DNA of 64,000 nucleotides from positions 86,033-150,032 of the forward strand of contig JAYGXS010000003.1 in assembly GCA_036362985.1 (NCBI GenBank), written 5' to 3'. The notes under the pieces are model-generated. The model had not been told where the DNA came from. It saw only the letters and a list, made by a program, of their open reading frames with translations, and made no database searches. The translations under genes and the position numbers were made by a program. Source of the DNA: Ligula intestinalis (lineage: Eukaryota > Platyhelminthes > Cestoda > Diphyllobothriidea > Diphyllobothriidae). The number at the start of each line of letters is the position of its first letter. The stretch's first letter is position 1. Positions 43,700 to 55,016 of the stretch are shown here, piece after piece.

Positions 43700-46600
43700 T
43701 TTGTGCATATTAACTGACGAAAGTATTCAGACGCGGTTAGATACTCTAACACTAGCCATAGGTTCAAGCACGGAAAATGAGAAATTATGAATAGCTCTGT
43801 TGTAGACCGCTCTTCCGACTTTATCCCGATTTATGCTGTTTACTATAGCTTCGTCTTTCCACTCATATCCCCGACCAAACTGATAGCGTTTGAAGGATCT
43901 TGTACATGGTGCTTGGAGTTTGAAGTTTAAGAAATCGTAAAAGTATTCTCACAATTAGCGACTGATACCTTAAAGGCATTTTTAATTGCTTAAGGATTTC
44001 GGCGCATCCAACGAAGCTACACAAATTCCGTATTTTGAAAAATGACCTACTAGCTCCTTTGTACTTTACTCTCAGAATTCAGCTAACCTCGGCTTTTAGT
44101 TGAATTCTTTAATGAAATATTTTGCGCAGCACAAAGGTAAAGTACATTTATGTTCGATAAAATGTTAAAAGATGGGGACCTTGGAAAATCATTAGAACTG
44201 TTTTCGTGATTCGTGAACATGATAACACAAACACATTGAGTTATAAATGCCGTTCAGGGGTAAAACTGCCCAAGTTTTAAAACCCCTAGAGGATGTTGGT
44301 CACCTATTTCAGTAATCCCGTCAGTAGTCCCTGAAGTTAACGTGGTATTTAGGCAAAAGCTAAGCACAATAATCTGTACTTTTTATTTCATTGCATTTTC
44401 ATTGCTGCCAAATTAAGCACATCATGTTTCGCAGTTGTACCCGTCCGAGGGAATTTAGCATAATTTACTCTTGAGAAATACGCGTCAACCTTGAGAAAAC
44501 AATCATTATTTGTAACACAATTTGTAGAATTACGCCACTTCCAGCTCTTAACTATTAATGTCCAAGAGTTAACAGGCAGCGCTACCAATGCAACTCATAT
44601 CTGTCTGCCGTGGAGCGACAAAGAGTACCACGTATACGCGGATATTGGTGTCTGTAAAATTTGTGTCCTCAAGAATGAAACGTTGTGAGAAAGATAGTAC
44701 CGACAGTGATTAAGGAAACTAGGAGGACCATTTCTGATGCGTCATATGCCAGCCCTATCCGAGCGCCCGTCTTGCCGACCCTGCTCTAAGTACCGCTATG
44801 ACCCCACATTATGCTTATACGTAATACAAACTGTGAGCTTGCCCGAGTGTTGGGTTTAAAACCAGCACGCAAAAGAAAAAGAAGGCAATCGACCACGAGG
44901 AGAGCTGTATTAACAATTAGCAAGTCATTCTAAAAAATAGACTGTTTATATTTATCGATCCACTTGATGAGTAAGTGCCCGCGACGTTGACCAATCAGAT
45001 CTGACGAGAGATGGATAGCCATCACAGGAACAATTCTATGCGACGTTTCCTCGTGGGAATAGAGGCATTCCCAACACGTACTCTCTCCAACAATTATTGC
45101 CAGTCAATATACACCTGTATCGTGGCCTCTAGAGCAATCGATGATCAGTCTCAGAGAATTATACTGGTAAGTCTCAAATTTACTTTCGATTAGGAAGATG
45201 AAGATGAGATCGCTAGGATATTAGTTTTATTGGCCAGATATTTTTGAAGTCTGGCTTAAATGCAGACATGCAACGCTCTCTGTTGATGAGCTTGGGTAAG
45301 AATCCGAAGAGTTGGTTCATTTCCCAGAAATAGGCTCTTCCTCTTCTGGACTGCTTTCTAAAACCCACCTCCTTGCTTCTTTAATATATATTACATAGGT
45401 CGAGGCATCAAATTGATAACCGTACAGCAGAATCTGAAAATGTGTGAGCCACGAAAGGATCTCGTATCAATAATTCATTTCTATTTGACCGTCTGCAAAA
45501 ACTGAAGTGCACAAACTATAGATAGTTTTGTGGTATTAATTTTTACAATTGATTTTCACCATCCTTAAAAATAAGTTGAATTTTAGAGAAAAATACTTTT
45601 ATTTTTGAGTTTATTAAGGCTGCTTCCTTAGTATACAACATGGTAAATAATGTCTTCAAAATTCTATGAGATCCTTGCGGGATCTTCCTACCTGGATCGA
45701 AAACGAACTTTAGACTTTAAACCGAAAAGGCAAAGTCAACGGTAAATCAGGCTTTAAAACATGTTGAATCTACCAGTACAGTGTCGTTATTTGCTACCAA
45801 ATGAACTAATAGTGGAATATTCTTGGGCAGATTGTCTGTAAAATATGCTCTTACTTATAAGAGTACGAATATTAATGGTAAATGCATGCAACCTTGTTTA
45901 TATTTTTACGCCATATTTTCTCAGGAAAATGTGCATTCGAACACCGACATGCTGACGTGATGAAAATGCTTTGAATAATAATGCTATTTAAATGTAATTT
46001 TATTCAATTTTAAAACACAATTATAGGTAATTCTTCCCGATCAAAAAAATTCAGCATTTCAGCTAAACTTAAATGTGATCGGCTACTGTGTGGACATTAA
46101 GCCCAAATAAAATCAGACCGTAACTCGACCGACAAAATCAGGCGGAGTGCACAAGAGCAGTCCGAGTCAGACGACTTCACGGAATTCAGCGAGTTTTCTG
46201 CTTCAGAAAACTTTTATTGGCTGAAGCAGATCTCTCTAAATCGGTTTTCTATATAATACCCTAGGGTATTTGTTCTAAAATTTGTTTCTCCAAAAGCGGT
46301 TGGACCAGCTGAATCACATAACTAAGCAAAAATATGAGTTCGAGTAACCTAAAATCTTGGGATTTAAAGGCAAGGGGGTTGATTTTCATTGGTATTCAAG
46401 ATCGGTATTCAGCTGACGCAATATGCCAGCAATAGAAACCACCACTGGAAGCCATTAACCGTTACTTGCTACATAACTTATCAATTTGACCAAAACCCCT
46501 CTTGTGTACTTGAAATTTAGATCTGGAGTTCTCGAACGCGCTTGTATAGATATTATTTGGGCAGTGAAGCTGAAGAACATAAGGAAGAACTTAAAAGCCA

Positions 46601-46870
46601 GGTATTAAGTAAATGTAGAATTTGCCCAACCATTTTAAAACCTCTTGCCAAAAACTCTCACATGTAAAGCATGACGAAAGTTGGTAATTAAAAGCATTGA
46701 CACATTGCCAACAAAAAAGGGAGACCTATATGACGATGTCTGGCTTATTTACCGGCATCAGCTAGCCACATCCAATCTCACAGTATGCACCACTTGGGAC
46801 TTGACCCTACAGCCGTCACTTATTGGTGAGTATTCATACACTAATATTAATATTCCTGATCTTAAATGAC
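43700..46870. other. No recognised gene
   Basis: AT-rich. At 45196-45240 and 45310-45360 there are decayed sequences resembling PLE B terminal tails (GATCGCTAGGATATTAG.TTTAT; CTTCTGGACTGCTTTCT), but no hammerhead core. Nothing else is supported. Confidence 0.45.
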
Positions 46871-46879
46871 AAGACATCG

Positions 46880-47130
46880 AGCCCGTGGCTGCGTGGATAA
46901 ATCGTTGGAACTCTAAGCCGCAGATCGCGGATTTGAGCCTCGGGTGGGTTATAACCCGGGGCTAGCTAATCACTGCTAGTAGGCCGGAAATGGCCATTCC
47001 GGTTTCCTTTGTCTTTATCGATAATGTTCGCAGGCTTATAATACTAGCGACTGTGAGCCCGCTGGGAGACGGATTAAGAGGAAGCCGTAAGACGAACTGC
47101 GTGAGAGATTTCGGTAACCTACCGGTGAGC
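46880..47130 (+). mobile_element. tRNA-derived SINE
   Basis: The head is tRNA-like: GAGCCCGTGGCTGCGTGGAT (A box TGGCTGCGTGG) and, 40 bp later, GCGGATTTGAGCCTCGGGTG (B box). The 5' CCCG and 3' CGGG could pair. The body (GGCCGGAAATGGCCATTCCGG.. ATAATACTAGCGACTGTGAG) is shared with 53.0-53.24 kb. Confidence 0.6.
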
Positions 47131-47134
47131 ATTC

Positions 47135-49500
47135 ATTCATCCATTGAAAGTGCCGTTTTTCTGTAAATTTAAAACAAAGACAGAGACCGTTGCCAATGCA
47201 CTCTTATTCTGTTAAACCCGTAATGCTTGAGGGCAAATAGCGGAAGGTTAAACTATCACAGTCCCCCCCCCCTGCAAGCAACTAGAGCCATCACGGTCTG
47301 GTGGATGTGATTTGTGCCTTCTGTGTGAATTTGCTTGACGCGAAGCATTCCTTCCCTCCGTCTATTTCACACTAGGTTCCCACAATCATCACGTTCCAAT
47401 GGCAACACAAAGCCAAGCTGTCTGAAAACGGTCGTGGGCGCAATCTGGCTGTACCTGTTTCTCCCACTAAGTCCGCATTTACCGGGCCCTATCCTGGAAG
47501 GTATCTGATCCAAAATGATTGAGATACTGCAAAAACCAAACCTTTCAGCGTCTTGGCACAACAAGGTCGCTATAGTGATGATTGCGTTGATACTCAGCGA
47601 GGATAACTGTCCCAGTATCAGTCGTACTCGCTCCTTAGTCTTCTAGGTATCAAAAGATTGTGCAAACGTTTCACGAAACTGATGACGAGAATAGGTTAAA
47701 TGGCTGAGGTTACGTGAATGCCTTCGTGCATCACCTACCACAGGCAGGGTACGACTGTATTGAAGGGCGCACGCGGACTCGGCACTCCGCATGGGCTGAA
47801 CCATTATTTTCCACATTTCGTTCCAACGTAATACATTCGAAAAATATATGTGCCATCTCATTATGTGTTAACCGAAATGCTGCGATACTAATGATTCCAA
47901 AGTATGCCGGTGAAGCCATGGTGATGGATTTAAATAAACCTATTTGCGTCCGTTTTCTGAACGTACGCTCTATACACAATGAGTTCCTAAGTGGTGTTCA
48001 GTCTTTCCATTGATTAACAATGTTCTAATTGATTCAAATATATTAGCGGAAAGCCTACCTAAAAGGTTTTTGGTTACAGTCAGTTGGTAAAAACGAAGAA
48101 CTTTTCGACAAATTTTGCACCTAATGAACGGTTATCTTGCTATGAAGTTTTATCCCAAGATGTTGGTTTTTCACCAATCTCCTTTTTGTCAGTCTAAAAA
48201 TAGAATTGGAGTGATTTAGTAGAATAAACGTTTTCATCACTTTACGCTGCATTTTTAAGTCCAAGTATATTGCATGAAGAATATGCACAGCCATATTCGT
48301 TCTTGTATTCACTTGTTTTTGCAAACATTTGTATTTAAAGAAGGAATACCTTTTGCTTTTGAAAAAAGTTCTAATGATGAGATTTTTTGAGACGGACAAA
48401 GATCTATTGCTAACGTTTTTAATCTTTTTTATGTAATGATTCCACTTTTGAAGTATAAGATATGGTCCATCTGCACTGAAAATGTTTAGTGGCCCCAGAG
48501 TGCTTCTTTTAATTGCGCATAAAAATATCAGAGGCTCTTTACACGGAAAGAATACAGCCTACAGGTTAGAGACCCTGAGAATAGGTGTATCAGTGTGTTG
48601 TTTTAACATTATTCATGGTTTAAGAGAGTTTTTATTCAAGCCAAAAAATACTCCTTTACGTACAAAGCCGGACTTTTGAAACTAAGCGGCCATTCTTTTT
48701 CTGCTGCCTATTCGTATGTAAACGTTTCCCCTTATAAGCCAATTTCTCCTGCCTTCGTTCATTCGAACTACAACAATGAGGTCGAAAGCGCACGGTGAGA
48801 ACATCGTTCTGAAAGAAGTCCAATTAAGCCTAAATTTTGCAAAGCATCCAAGGACGATACTTCACGATTTTGGCAATTGCAGTGCCTGATCATGAAACAT
48901 TGCTGGTGTTTTCCCAGTGTTATGTGGTTTGTGTGTCTGATTTTATTCACAGTGAATGGAGGACGTTTTTGCTGGAAAGGTTGGAATGATATTTTCAAAA
49001 CAAAGGGCATTTCTATCCCTATTTCTCTGGAAGGCAATGAAGTGCTTTGGTTTTTAATAAAGCTGTACGATAAATAATGTGGCAGGTCAGCTTAAGTATT
49101 CCTTTCTAATGGATAACAGATACATCCATCGTCTGTGACTTCGTACAATACGCGTTTTTGTCATGAAATGAATGTCAAAATTTGCCTCCTTCATTTAACA
49201 AGCAGATGACGAATTTAGCTCTGTCTTCACGTTTTTTCCTGACAGCTGTAGGATACTCGATCTCCAACCGCATTTGCAACCTCACTTTTGAATTTTCAGG
49301 GGACTGGGTTCAAGTTCCTGTCCCTGGGGAAGACGTTGCGGAAAGCAACTTCGGAATTTAGTACCTGAAGACTTTACTTCGATGCCGCATTGTATGGGCA
49401 GGGATCTACGCATACTCCAGAGACGGAATAACCTTTAATCTCGAGTTCAGCTGCGCAGACTTGGTGGTCACCTGAGCGGGACAATCCAGCATCGTATGCG
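47135..49500. other. Upstream flank of Gly/Cys-rich gene, nothing recognised
   Basis: A C10 run lies at about 47263-47272. Short frames (for example 48877-49077) have no domain. No promoter-like or repeat structure was recognised except immediately before 49562. Confidence 0.4.
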
Positions 49501-49515
49501 TACCGACTCACCGCC

Positions 49516-49524
49516 TATTTAAAG
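49516..49524 (+). promoter_or_regulatory. TATA-like box of Gly/Cys-rich gene
   Basis: TATTTAAAG lies 38-46 bp before the ATG at 49562. A start site about 30 bp downstream would leave a very short leader, common for compact, highly expressed structural genes. Confidence 0.55.
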
Positions 49525-49561
49525 ACTCGGTCTCCAAATATTCCACCTCAACTAACGAACA

Positions 49562-49680
49562 ATGTGTGGTGGTGGCGGTTGCGGTTGTGGCGGTTGCGGC
49601 TACGGTTGCGGTGGTGGTGGTGGTGGGTGCGGCAGTGGTTGTGGTTGCTGTTGCGATACTACTTGTTGCGGTGGAAAGTG
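49562..49680 (+). CDS. Gly/Cys-rich structural protein, exon 1
   Basis: ATG at 49562 opens 39 codons plus two bases of almost pure Gly and Cys (MCGGGGCGCGGCGYGCGG..) ending DTTCCGGK. The donor GTAAGT at 49681 is perfect. If unspliced, the frame reads W then a stop, giving a 40-residue peptide. Joined to 51323 the frame is kept (TG|G = Trp) and the composition continues, which strongly favours splicing. There is no signal peptide or known domain. Gly/Cys-rich proteins of this type form cross-linked structures. In a flatworm an eggshell, hook or tegument role is possible, but that is inference. Confidence 0.8.
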
Positions 49681-51322
49681 GTAAGTGTTTTTTTTAATAA
49701 TTTTTCCATCTTACTAAAAAGAAGCTAACTTTTTGCCGATTCGGACCAATGGTGAACATTATTTTAGTTATTTACAGTCAATGCTTGAACTGGTGAACAA
49801 AATTTCCAACTGTGCTTTGGATAATTGTTAATTTCTTTAAACGGGGTTATAGTCTTCATTATCGTGCAGCAAAATATGGACGTACTGTAACCACGCCAAT
49901 ACACTTGTTTTGAGGAGGTTTTCTATTCGGACCCCGATCAATTTCATATTGGGCAGCAAATAGTTACGTGAGTATTAAAAACGTTGCATGTTGGTTGTTG
50001 ATAACTTTATAAATAAAAAATTGTTGAGCAAAAACTTTGCAAAGCATCCCATCTCATGGTCCTTTTCTAGTAAATCGCATCTTCATCTTTTATATTCAAA
50101 TAAAAGGCGTCTATCGGTTTTCAGAATGATTGTAGATGAACATAAATACGTATGCTAATTAACGTTATTAAATGGGAATAGCCTAAGCATGATTTTGGCG
50201 ATGAAGAATTATAAATGAATTTTAAAATGGCAAAAGCAGCTTATGTAGTCCTACTTATTGATCCCTATTTTCAGCATGTTGTCCTACGAAAACGGTGTTA
50301 ATGGGACTTCTTAGGTGAAAGGATACAGATACGCAGTGAAATATACTTTAACAACTGCGATATGCAGTTTTATTTTATTGTATTGGAACGTGTTGTTGAT
50401 TTCTCTCTGTAGATTTTCCTTTATCTATATTATCGGTTAACGTATTGCGGAAAAACCTGATTATCAAAGTGCAGGTTTTTTTTTAAATTCCCGAAAAATA
50501 GACATGGTGGTTAGGAGGTCGTCTACTTCAACTAACCTGAGGTCTATCTTACCGGTCTGTTATTAGATTAGTACAGCCCTCGGCGCGAAGCGCCACGCTC
50601 ACCCTAAAATTACATGCGGATCAACTTCCTCCCAACGACCGCGGAAAACAACTTCGACTTAATTTTTTTTATTTTACACTTACTTCTGGAAATTTCCTTC
50701 AGTGCCTATCCTATTTCTCCCCCCTCTCGAAGCCCTGTAAGCACCGTTTTTGTAGGAAAAATTGCTGGGACTAGGGGGTATATGAGTGTGACTACATAAG
50801 CTACTTTTGACCAAAAAGTAAGCATAAACACGTTTGAGATGTTGTTCGATGATTTGGGAAATTTCGCAGGCATGAAAATAATCGCGAGCACAAACTGACT
50901 TACAATGTTAGCCTAGCGGTGGTCATTGCGTAAACAAAAATTGATGTCACTCAAATACAACTTACTTAGTAAGGTGCCTTTGTACAAAAGTAGCGGACTC
51001 AATGGATTTACTCGTCTTGTCGAATAGTTCATTGCTTCGAAATTTTGCCGTTCTATCACAACTTCGTCACCCATCTTCCATTTACCACAAGTTGATGTTT
51101 GTTTTTCGGACTGAAGCTAGTAGCGCTGGAAAGTCATTTTACTTCAGTTATCACTACAGCATTAAGAGGGAAGTCGTAGTATACTCCTTCAATTTCACCA
51201 ACTACTGAGTGCAGCTTCTATAAGGCATACTGATAGGAAAGATTTATTAGTTAACATGTCCTAACAGACTTCAGGTCTGCAGTGAAGGTTAACTCCAATT
51301 CCTATTTCCGCCCATCTTATAG
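49681..51322 (+). other. Intron of Gly/Cys-rich gene
   Basis: 1642 bp, donor GTAAGTG, acceptor CTATTTCCGCCCATCTTATAG. It contains one partial plus copy (50225-50345) and one minus copy (50500-50815) of the dispersed repeat at 21925-22240. Confidence 0.75.
50500..50815 (-). repeat. Dispersed repeat, minus copy in intron
   Basis: The reverse complement aligns along its whole length with 21925-22240, including the GCGTGGCGCTTCGCGCCGAG core. A partial plus copy (CAGCATGTTGTCCTACGAAA.. GCAGTGAAAT) lies 160 bp upstream, making an inverted pair. Confidence 0.65.
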
Positions 51323-51482
51323 GGGTCGCGGTTGCGGTGGTTGCGGACTCGACAACTATGCCTACGACGTCGGACCCGGATGGCACGGTTGCGGCTACCA
51401 GGGCGGAACTCCATCGTGTTGCGGCTGTGCCGGTTGCGGACAAGGTGGTCGCGGCGGCTTTAATGGCTGCTGCGGCTGGTGA
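51323..51482 (+). CDS. Gly/Cys-rich structural protein, exon 2
   Basis: One base completes the split Trp codon, then 52 codons and TGA at 51480-51482. The sequence is rich in GCG and CCGC motifs (GRGCGGCGLDNYAYDVGPGW .. GGRGGFNGCCGW). The spliced product has 92 residues with about 40 Gly, 21 Cys and a few aromatic residues (Tyr, Trp), which could join in cross-linking. Confidence 0.8.
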
Positions 51483-51505
51483 AAGCCTCGAAGCTGGAAG
51501 ACACA

Positions 51506-51511
51506 AATAAA
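51506..51511 (+). terminator. Poly(A) signal of Gly/Cys-rich gene
   Basis: AATAAA 24 bp after the stop codon, followed 25-50 bp later by a GT-rich stretch (CTTGTGTTTGATTAGTGTGTT), the usual downstream element of metazoan polyadenylation. Confidence 0.75.
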
Positions 51512-51589
51512 CTCAGATTCATATGTTCACCTTGTGTTTGATTAGTGTGTTCCAGGGGCGTGTGATCAATGGAGACTTCGTTGTCATAA

Positions 51590-51890
51590 TCGTAAAAACT
51601 TTTGTCGAATATGAAAGAGAAAGTTCGCGTTCCAGGTATTTCTATTGGTAACGAAGCCATGCAATCTAACACCGGACCGCATTGTATTTTACTCTGAGCT
51701 TTCGAGCTCCTGTAGGAGTCAATCATCAGAGGTGTGAAAAACAGAAACAAATGGGGAAGCTGCTTGGACGTGTGTACAATAACTAAAATTTTGAACGTGT
51801 AGAAAATCAATAATTGTGTGTTAGTGCCGCTGACTCGCCATTGTGGACCAGGTGATCCTGTGCCAGTAGGCACAAAACGCACCGCTACTG
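51590..51890 (-). mobile_element. Solo PLE A-type terminal unit with hammerhead
   Basis: The minus strand carries the hammerhead at 51735-51690. Its downstream block (AATGCGGTCCGGTGTTAGAT .. ATACCTGGAACGCGAAC) matches 8465-8550. The upstream part (CCCCATTTGTTTCTGTTTTT) resembles the pyrimidine-rich repeat before other family A ribozymes. No RT or nuclease remains. Confidence 0.6.
51693..51731 (-). ncRNA. Hammerhead ribozyme motif, fully canonical core
   Basis: On the minus strand CTGATGA (rc of 51723-51729), stem II with CTCC/GGAG (four strong pairs plus flanking pairs) and a TACA loop, GAAA (rc of 51700-51703), GCTCAGAG. It lies about 190 bp past the Gly/Cys gene poly(A) site, antisense to it. 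Confidence 0.75.
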
Positions 51891-52395
51891 GCTAAGAAAT
51901 GCACATTTTTTTCGCTAAGCAAGCTGTTAGAAAGGGTGCTAAATGTGCTCAATAATGAACGGCTAGAACGCGGGAGCTACAAAGATTTGTACGCGTGGTC
52001 TCGTTCACGAATTCATTGGGATGGCGAACCCTTTATTGAATTAACAGTCAGTATGTGTTAAATTCTTCAGTCGCTAATGAGCAAGTTACGCGTATATTTG
52101 GACAAAACGGGGACGTATGAGTAGAAACACAATATCTTGTAACCTTACAAAACGTGTTAGTGACGAGGCCAGACCTGTTTTTTATAGATTGGCCAGTCAT
52201 TTCATCGTCTGAATTCGCCCATGGGCATTTTGTATCTTGCAAAAAGCGGACTGCCTACTCAGCAAAAGAACACTTCTATTCTTTGCATATTTTACCATTT
52301 AATAATGCCCTATGGGAACTTCGACTCACGAAAGTGTGTTATATCGACGACGCTTTGCGTTCTAACCGTGACGTCTGACGTGTGTCACCGTCTAA

Positions 52396-52930
52396 TTACG
52401 TCCTGTTGAAATCCCAAGGAAGAACACAATTAGAAGGGCGTAACTTTTGTACAACACCGAGGGGGGATTATTGAGTAAAAAAATCCGGAGGAGCTGTCTC
52501 GGATGGATGTTGACGCTGATTGATTTCCAGCGCGCTCTTTGTCCCGCCTCTGGGAGCAAGTCCCGGTATTGGGAGCGGATTGGTGTCCGCTGTTCGGTGT
52601 GGCTGCCACTAGCCCTGTCTACTAGGGACAGTTACTTATAAGAGATTGTCTGCGCGTTCTCTTGTGGCCTGATTGGCCGCATTGGCTGTCCGCGGCTTTC
52701 TGTGCGGCAGACCGATAGCGTGACCTGTGAGTTCATCCGGGCCACTTGGTAGGAAGTATCCTAACACTGTATTGGGGTGTGTGTGTCCGCGACCGGTCTA
52801 AGGTCATTGCTTGGGGGCCAGCCCACCTAACGCTATTGAATAAAGGAATCATTGTGACGGTTGCTAGCCTTTGGTCAGGCTACCATCTCAAAAAAATGGG
52901 GCCCCCAACATGTCAAGTACCTGCGTGTAG
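52396..52930 (+). mobile_element. Possible solo LTR or similar GC-rich repeat
   Basis: A GC-rich block inside AT-rich DNA. It has a TATA-like TTATAAGAG at about 52636, AATAAAGG at about 52840, a start TGTTGAAATCCC (52405) and an end CCCCCAACA. This order (U3, TATA, poly(A) signal, TG..CA ends) suggests an LTR, but no clear target duplication is visible and there is no second copy. Confidence 0.25.
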
Positions 52931-52989
52931 GTTACTTTTAACGAGAAAATGATCAAAAATGTCAATGTTCTCGCTCGAAACAGAGAAGA

Positions 52990-53245
52990 CAAGGAGCCCG
53001 TAGCGCAGTGGGTTAGAAGGTTGGACTTCCAATCTATAGGTCACGGATTCAAACCGCGGGTTTTACACGACTTGGGGTAGGTTCTGACCGGCCGAGGATG
53101 ATGGCTAATGGGCGAGAACTTTTAGTCTGGTCTTCCTTTTTGGTTACTATAATGTTATCTTGCCCATAATACTAGTCGTTCTGTGGCTGCTGGCAGGACT
53201 CAGAATGAGCCCCAAGGCAGAAGGGGTAAAAGTTAGCGTCCATCC
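52990..53245 (+). mobile_element. tRNA-derived SINE
   Basis: GGAGCCCGTAGCGCAGTGGG provides an A box (TAGCGCAGTGGG), and ACGGATTCAAACCGCGGG a B box and T-stem. AGCCCG could pair with CGGGTT like an acceptor stem. The body with ATAATACTAGTCGTTCTGTG and GCTGCTGGCAGGACTC is shared with copies at 4.7, 38.3 and 46.9 kb. The tRNA-like fold plus unrelated 3' body identifies a SINE. Confidence 0.7.
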
Positions 53246-53964
53246 ACAAAATAACGCACTAGTTTACAATTATGGCATGGAAGGTTGCAAGTTCCTCTTG
53301 GAATTATGATGCAGGTTTCAAACCTTCCGTCCTTATGTAACCATTAGGACATTCTGAACCGCTTGAGGACTGGGCCGGTCCTGTAGTATTATGCTATTCT
53401 AAATGGGAAACGAATCATTTGTGACCGCTACACAAACCTACCCAACTCCGATCCCCTTTAACTCGATTTCCCGTCTTTTCAATGCATCTGGTGACATGCT
53501 AGTACGCCCTATATATGTGATGGATATAAGTAAAACTGGGCGCACTTTGACCACATCATTATCAAATGCCTACACTTGCTGGAACTTTAATTTGCCCCAT
53601 CGTTTTGCTATACCTTGCTGGGCCATATGAGTGCCAAATCTAGCCAACTGTCCCTGTTCCCTGTGGCACAAAAACAATAATTACTGTTATAGTAGATTCA
53701 GCACTACTGCTGTTGGGACAAGCTTCTTACGCCAGCCTACGTTGACAGACGCTGTATCACGGTATGCCCGAGCATTACTCATCTTTTTGAAATACGCATC
53801 CACGCGATAATCTGGCTAGACCTCCTTTCACGCTGCTCAAATCCCATTGGCTGCCTGGGCTCACCAACGTACAGAAGCCGGGCCTGGGGATGAGTCACCT
53901 GTCTGGGCGTGTCCTACTGCCCTCCTCCTGCCCACATCCTTGCTGTCTGGATACCGTCACATTC

Positions 53965-54490
53965 CTAATAAAGGGAATGTATCAACCTTCCCTGGGAGCA
54001 AATGCGCTTTGTGGCGAAAAAATAGCCTGGGAAATTTGAGTCCCTAAACAAGGGAGGGAGGAATCCGCGCGTGAGAGCCCCCTTCTGCTTTTTTATGGCA
54101 GTAGACAGGACAAAGAACACCTGGCTCGACGATAAGGGAGTGAGATTTCCAACCGTACGGATCTCGAGTTCAAATCTCAGAGGTCACAGTACCCATAGTT
54201 GCCTGCAGATGGCTAATAAGCCAAAAACAATCATTCTAGTCACCCTTTGCTTTGTCATGCACGTTACGCTGCCTATCACTCTAGCCCACCTGTAGTGGCT
54301 AGCTACAGTTAGTGCCTACAAAGCGAATAAAACGTTTTAAAATCAACGAAACGCAAATCCTACAGAGAGTACCGACTTAAGTCCTGCAAACTATGGCGGT
54401 AGACAATAATTAATTAACAATAATTGAAGAATGCTAGCTGTCTAGTCCAATGTCCGCCAAAAACGACAAACTGGCGCAAAGCACGCACAT
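53965..54490 (+). mobile_element. Composite SINE-like repeat, copy 1
   Basis: The 5' part (TATCAACCTTCCCTGGGAG.. AAAATAGCCTGGGAAATTTG) is repeated at 54546. The tRNA-like part at 54121-54185 has B box GAGTTCAAATCTC. The 3' part (54205-54485: GCTAATAAGCCAAAAACAAT.. ACGCAAATCCTACAGAG) recurs at 55624-55935. Confidence 0.6.
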
Positions 54491-54539
54491 ACAAGCAGGT
54501 GACACTTTTGGGCCCACAGGCAACCATAATCTTAGCAAA

Positions 54540-54790
54540 GCAAATTTATCAACCTTCTATGGGAGAAAATGTGCTGAGTGGCAAAAAGTGGACTGGGAAC
54601 TTTGAGTATTTAAACCAGGGAGGAGGCAATTCTTGAGACAACCCAGCCTCCTTCTGCTTTGGTGGCCCAAAGGATAGCAAGTCCTTGGCTCAACGCTTAG
54701 AGCGTTACACATCCAACTTTACGGGTAGTGAGTTCGAGCCCCGGGTGTCATACAACCCACGGTTGGCTGAAAGTCATGTTAGTTACTTCA
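54540..54790 (+). mobile_element. Composite SINE-like repeat, copy 2 (3'-truncated)
   Basis: TTATCAACCTTCTATGGGAG.. GTGGACTGGGAACTTTGAG matches copy 1. The tRNA-like section has TGGCTCAACGCTTAGAG and a good B box GAGTTCGAGCCCC at about 54730. The 3' body of copy 1 is absent. Confidence 0.6.
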
Positions 54791-55016
54791 GTAACGGAAA
54801 AAGGTTTTCGTCCTTAAGCACCCTATTTATATCCGAATTTTCGAAACGCTCAGATTTCAAAATCATACATAAGACAAATGTAGAGTTGGCATCAGTGACA
54901 TCTTTGAGTCAATTGCAAACTGCCGCTGTTGACATAATATTCATTATATGTAATACATTTGCTCAGCAGAAGATAATCTATTTTGCGTTTTAAGGTCGCT
55001 ACAGTTTTCGAAAGTA

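Noticed and set aside
45196..45360. Possible inverted PLE B/hammerhead remnant
   Set aside because: Tail-like words are present on both sides, but no CTGANGA or GAAA core and no PLE coding sequence, so it was not listed as a ribozyme.
52990..53062. Functional tRNA gene
   Set aside because: A and B boxes are present and some acceptor pairing is possible, but the anticodon arm is irregular and a SINE body shared with other copies follows. It was called a SINE instead.
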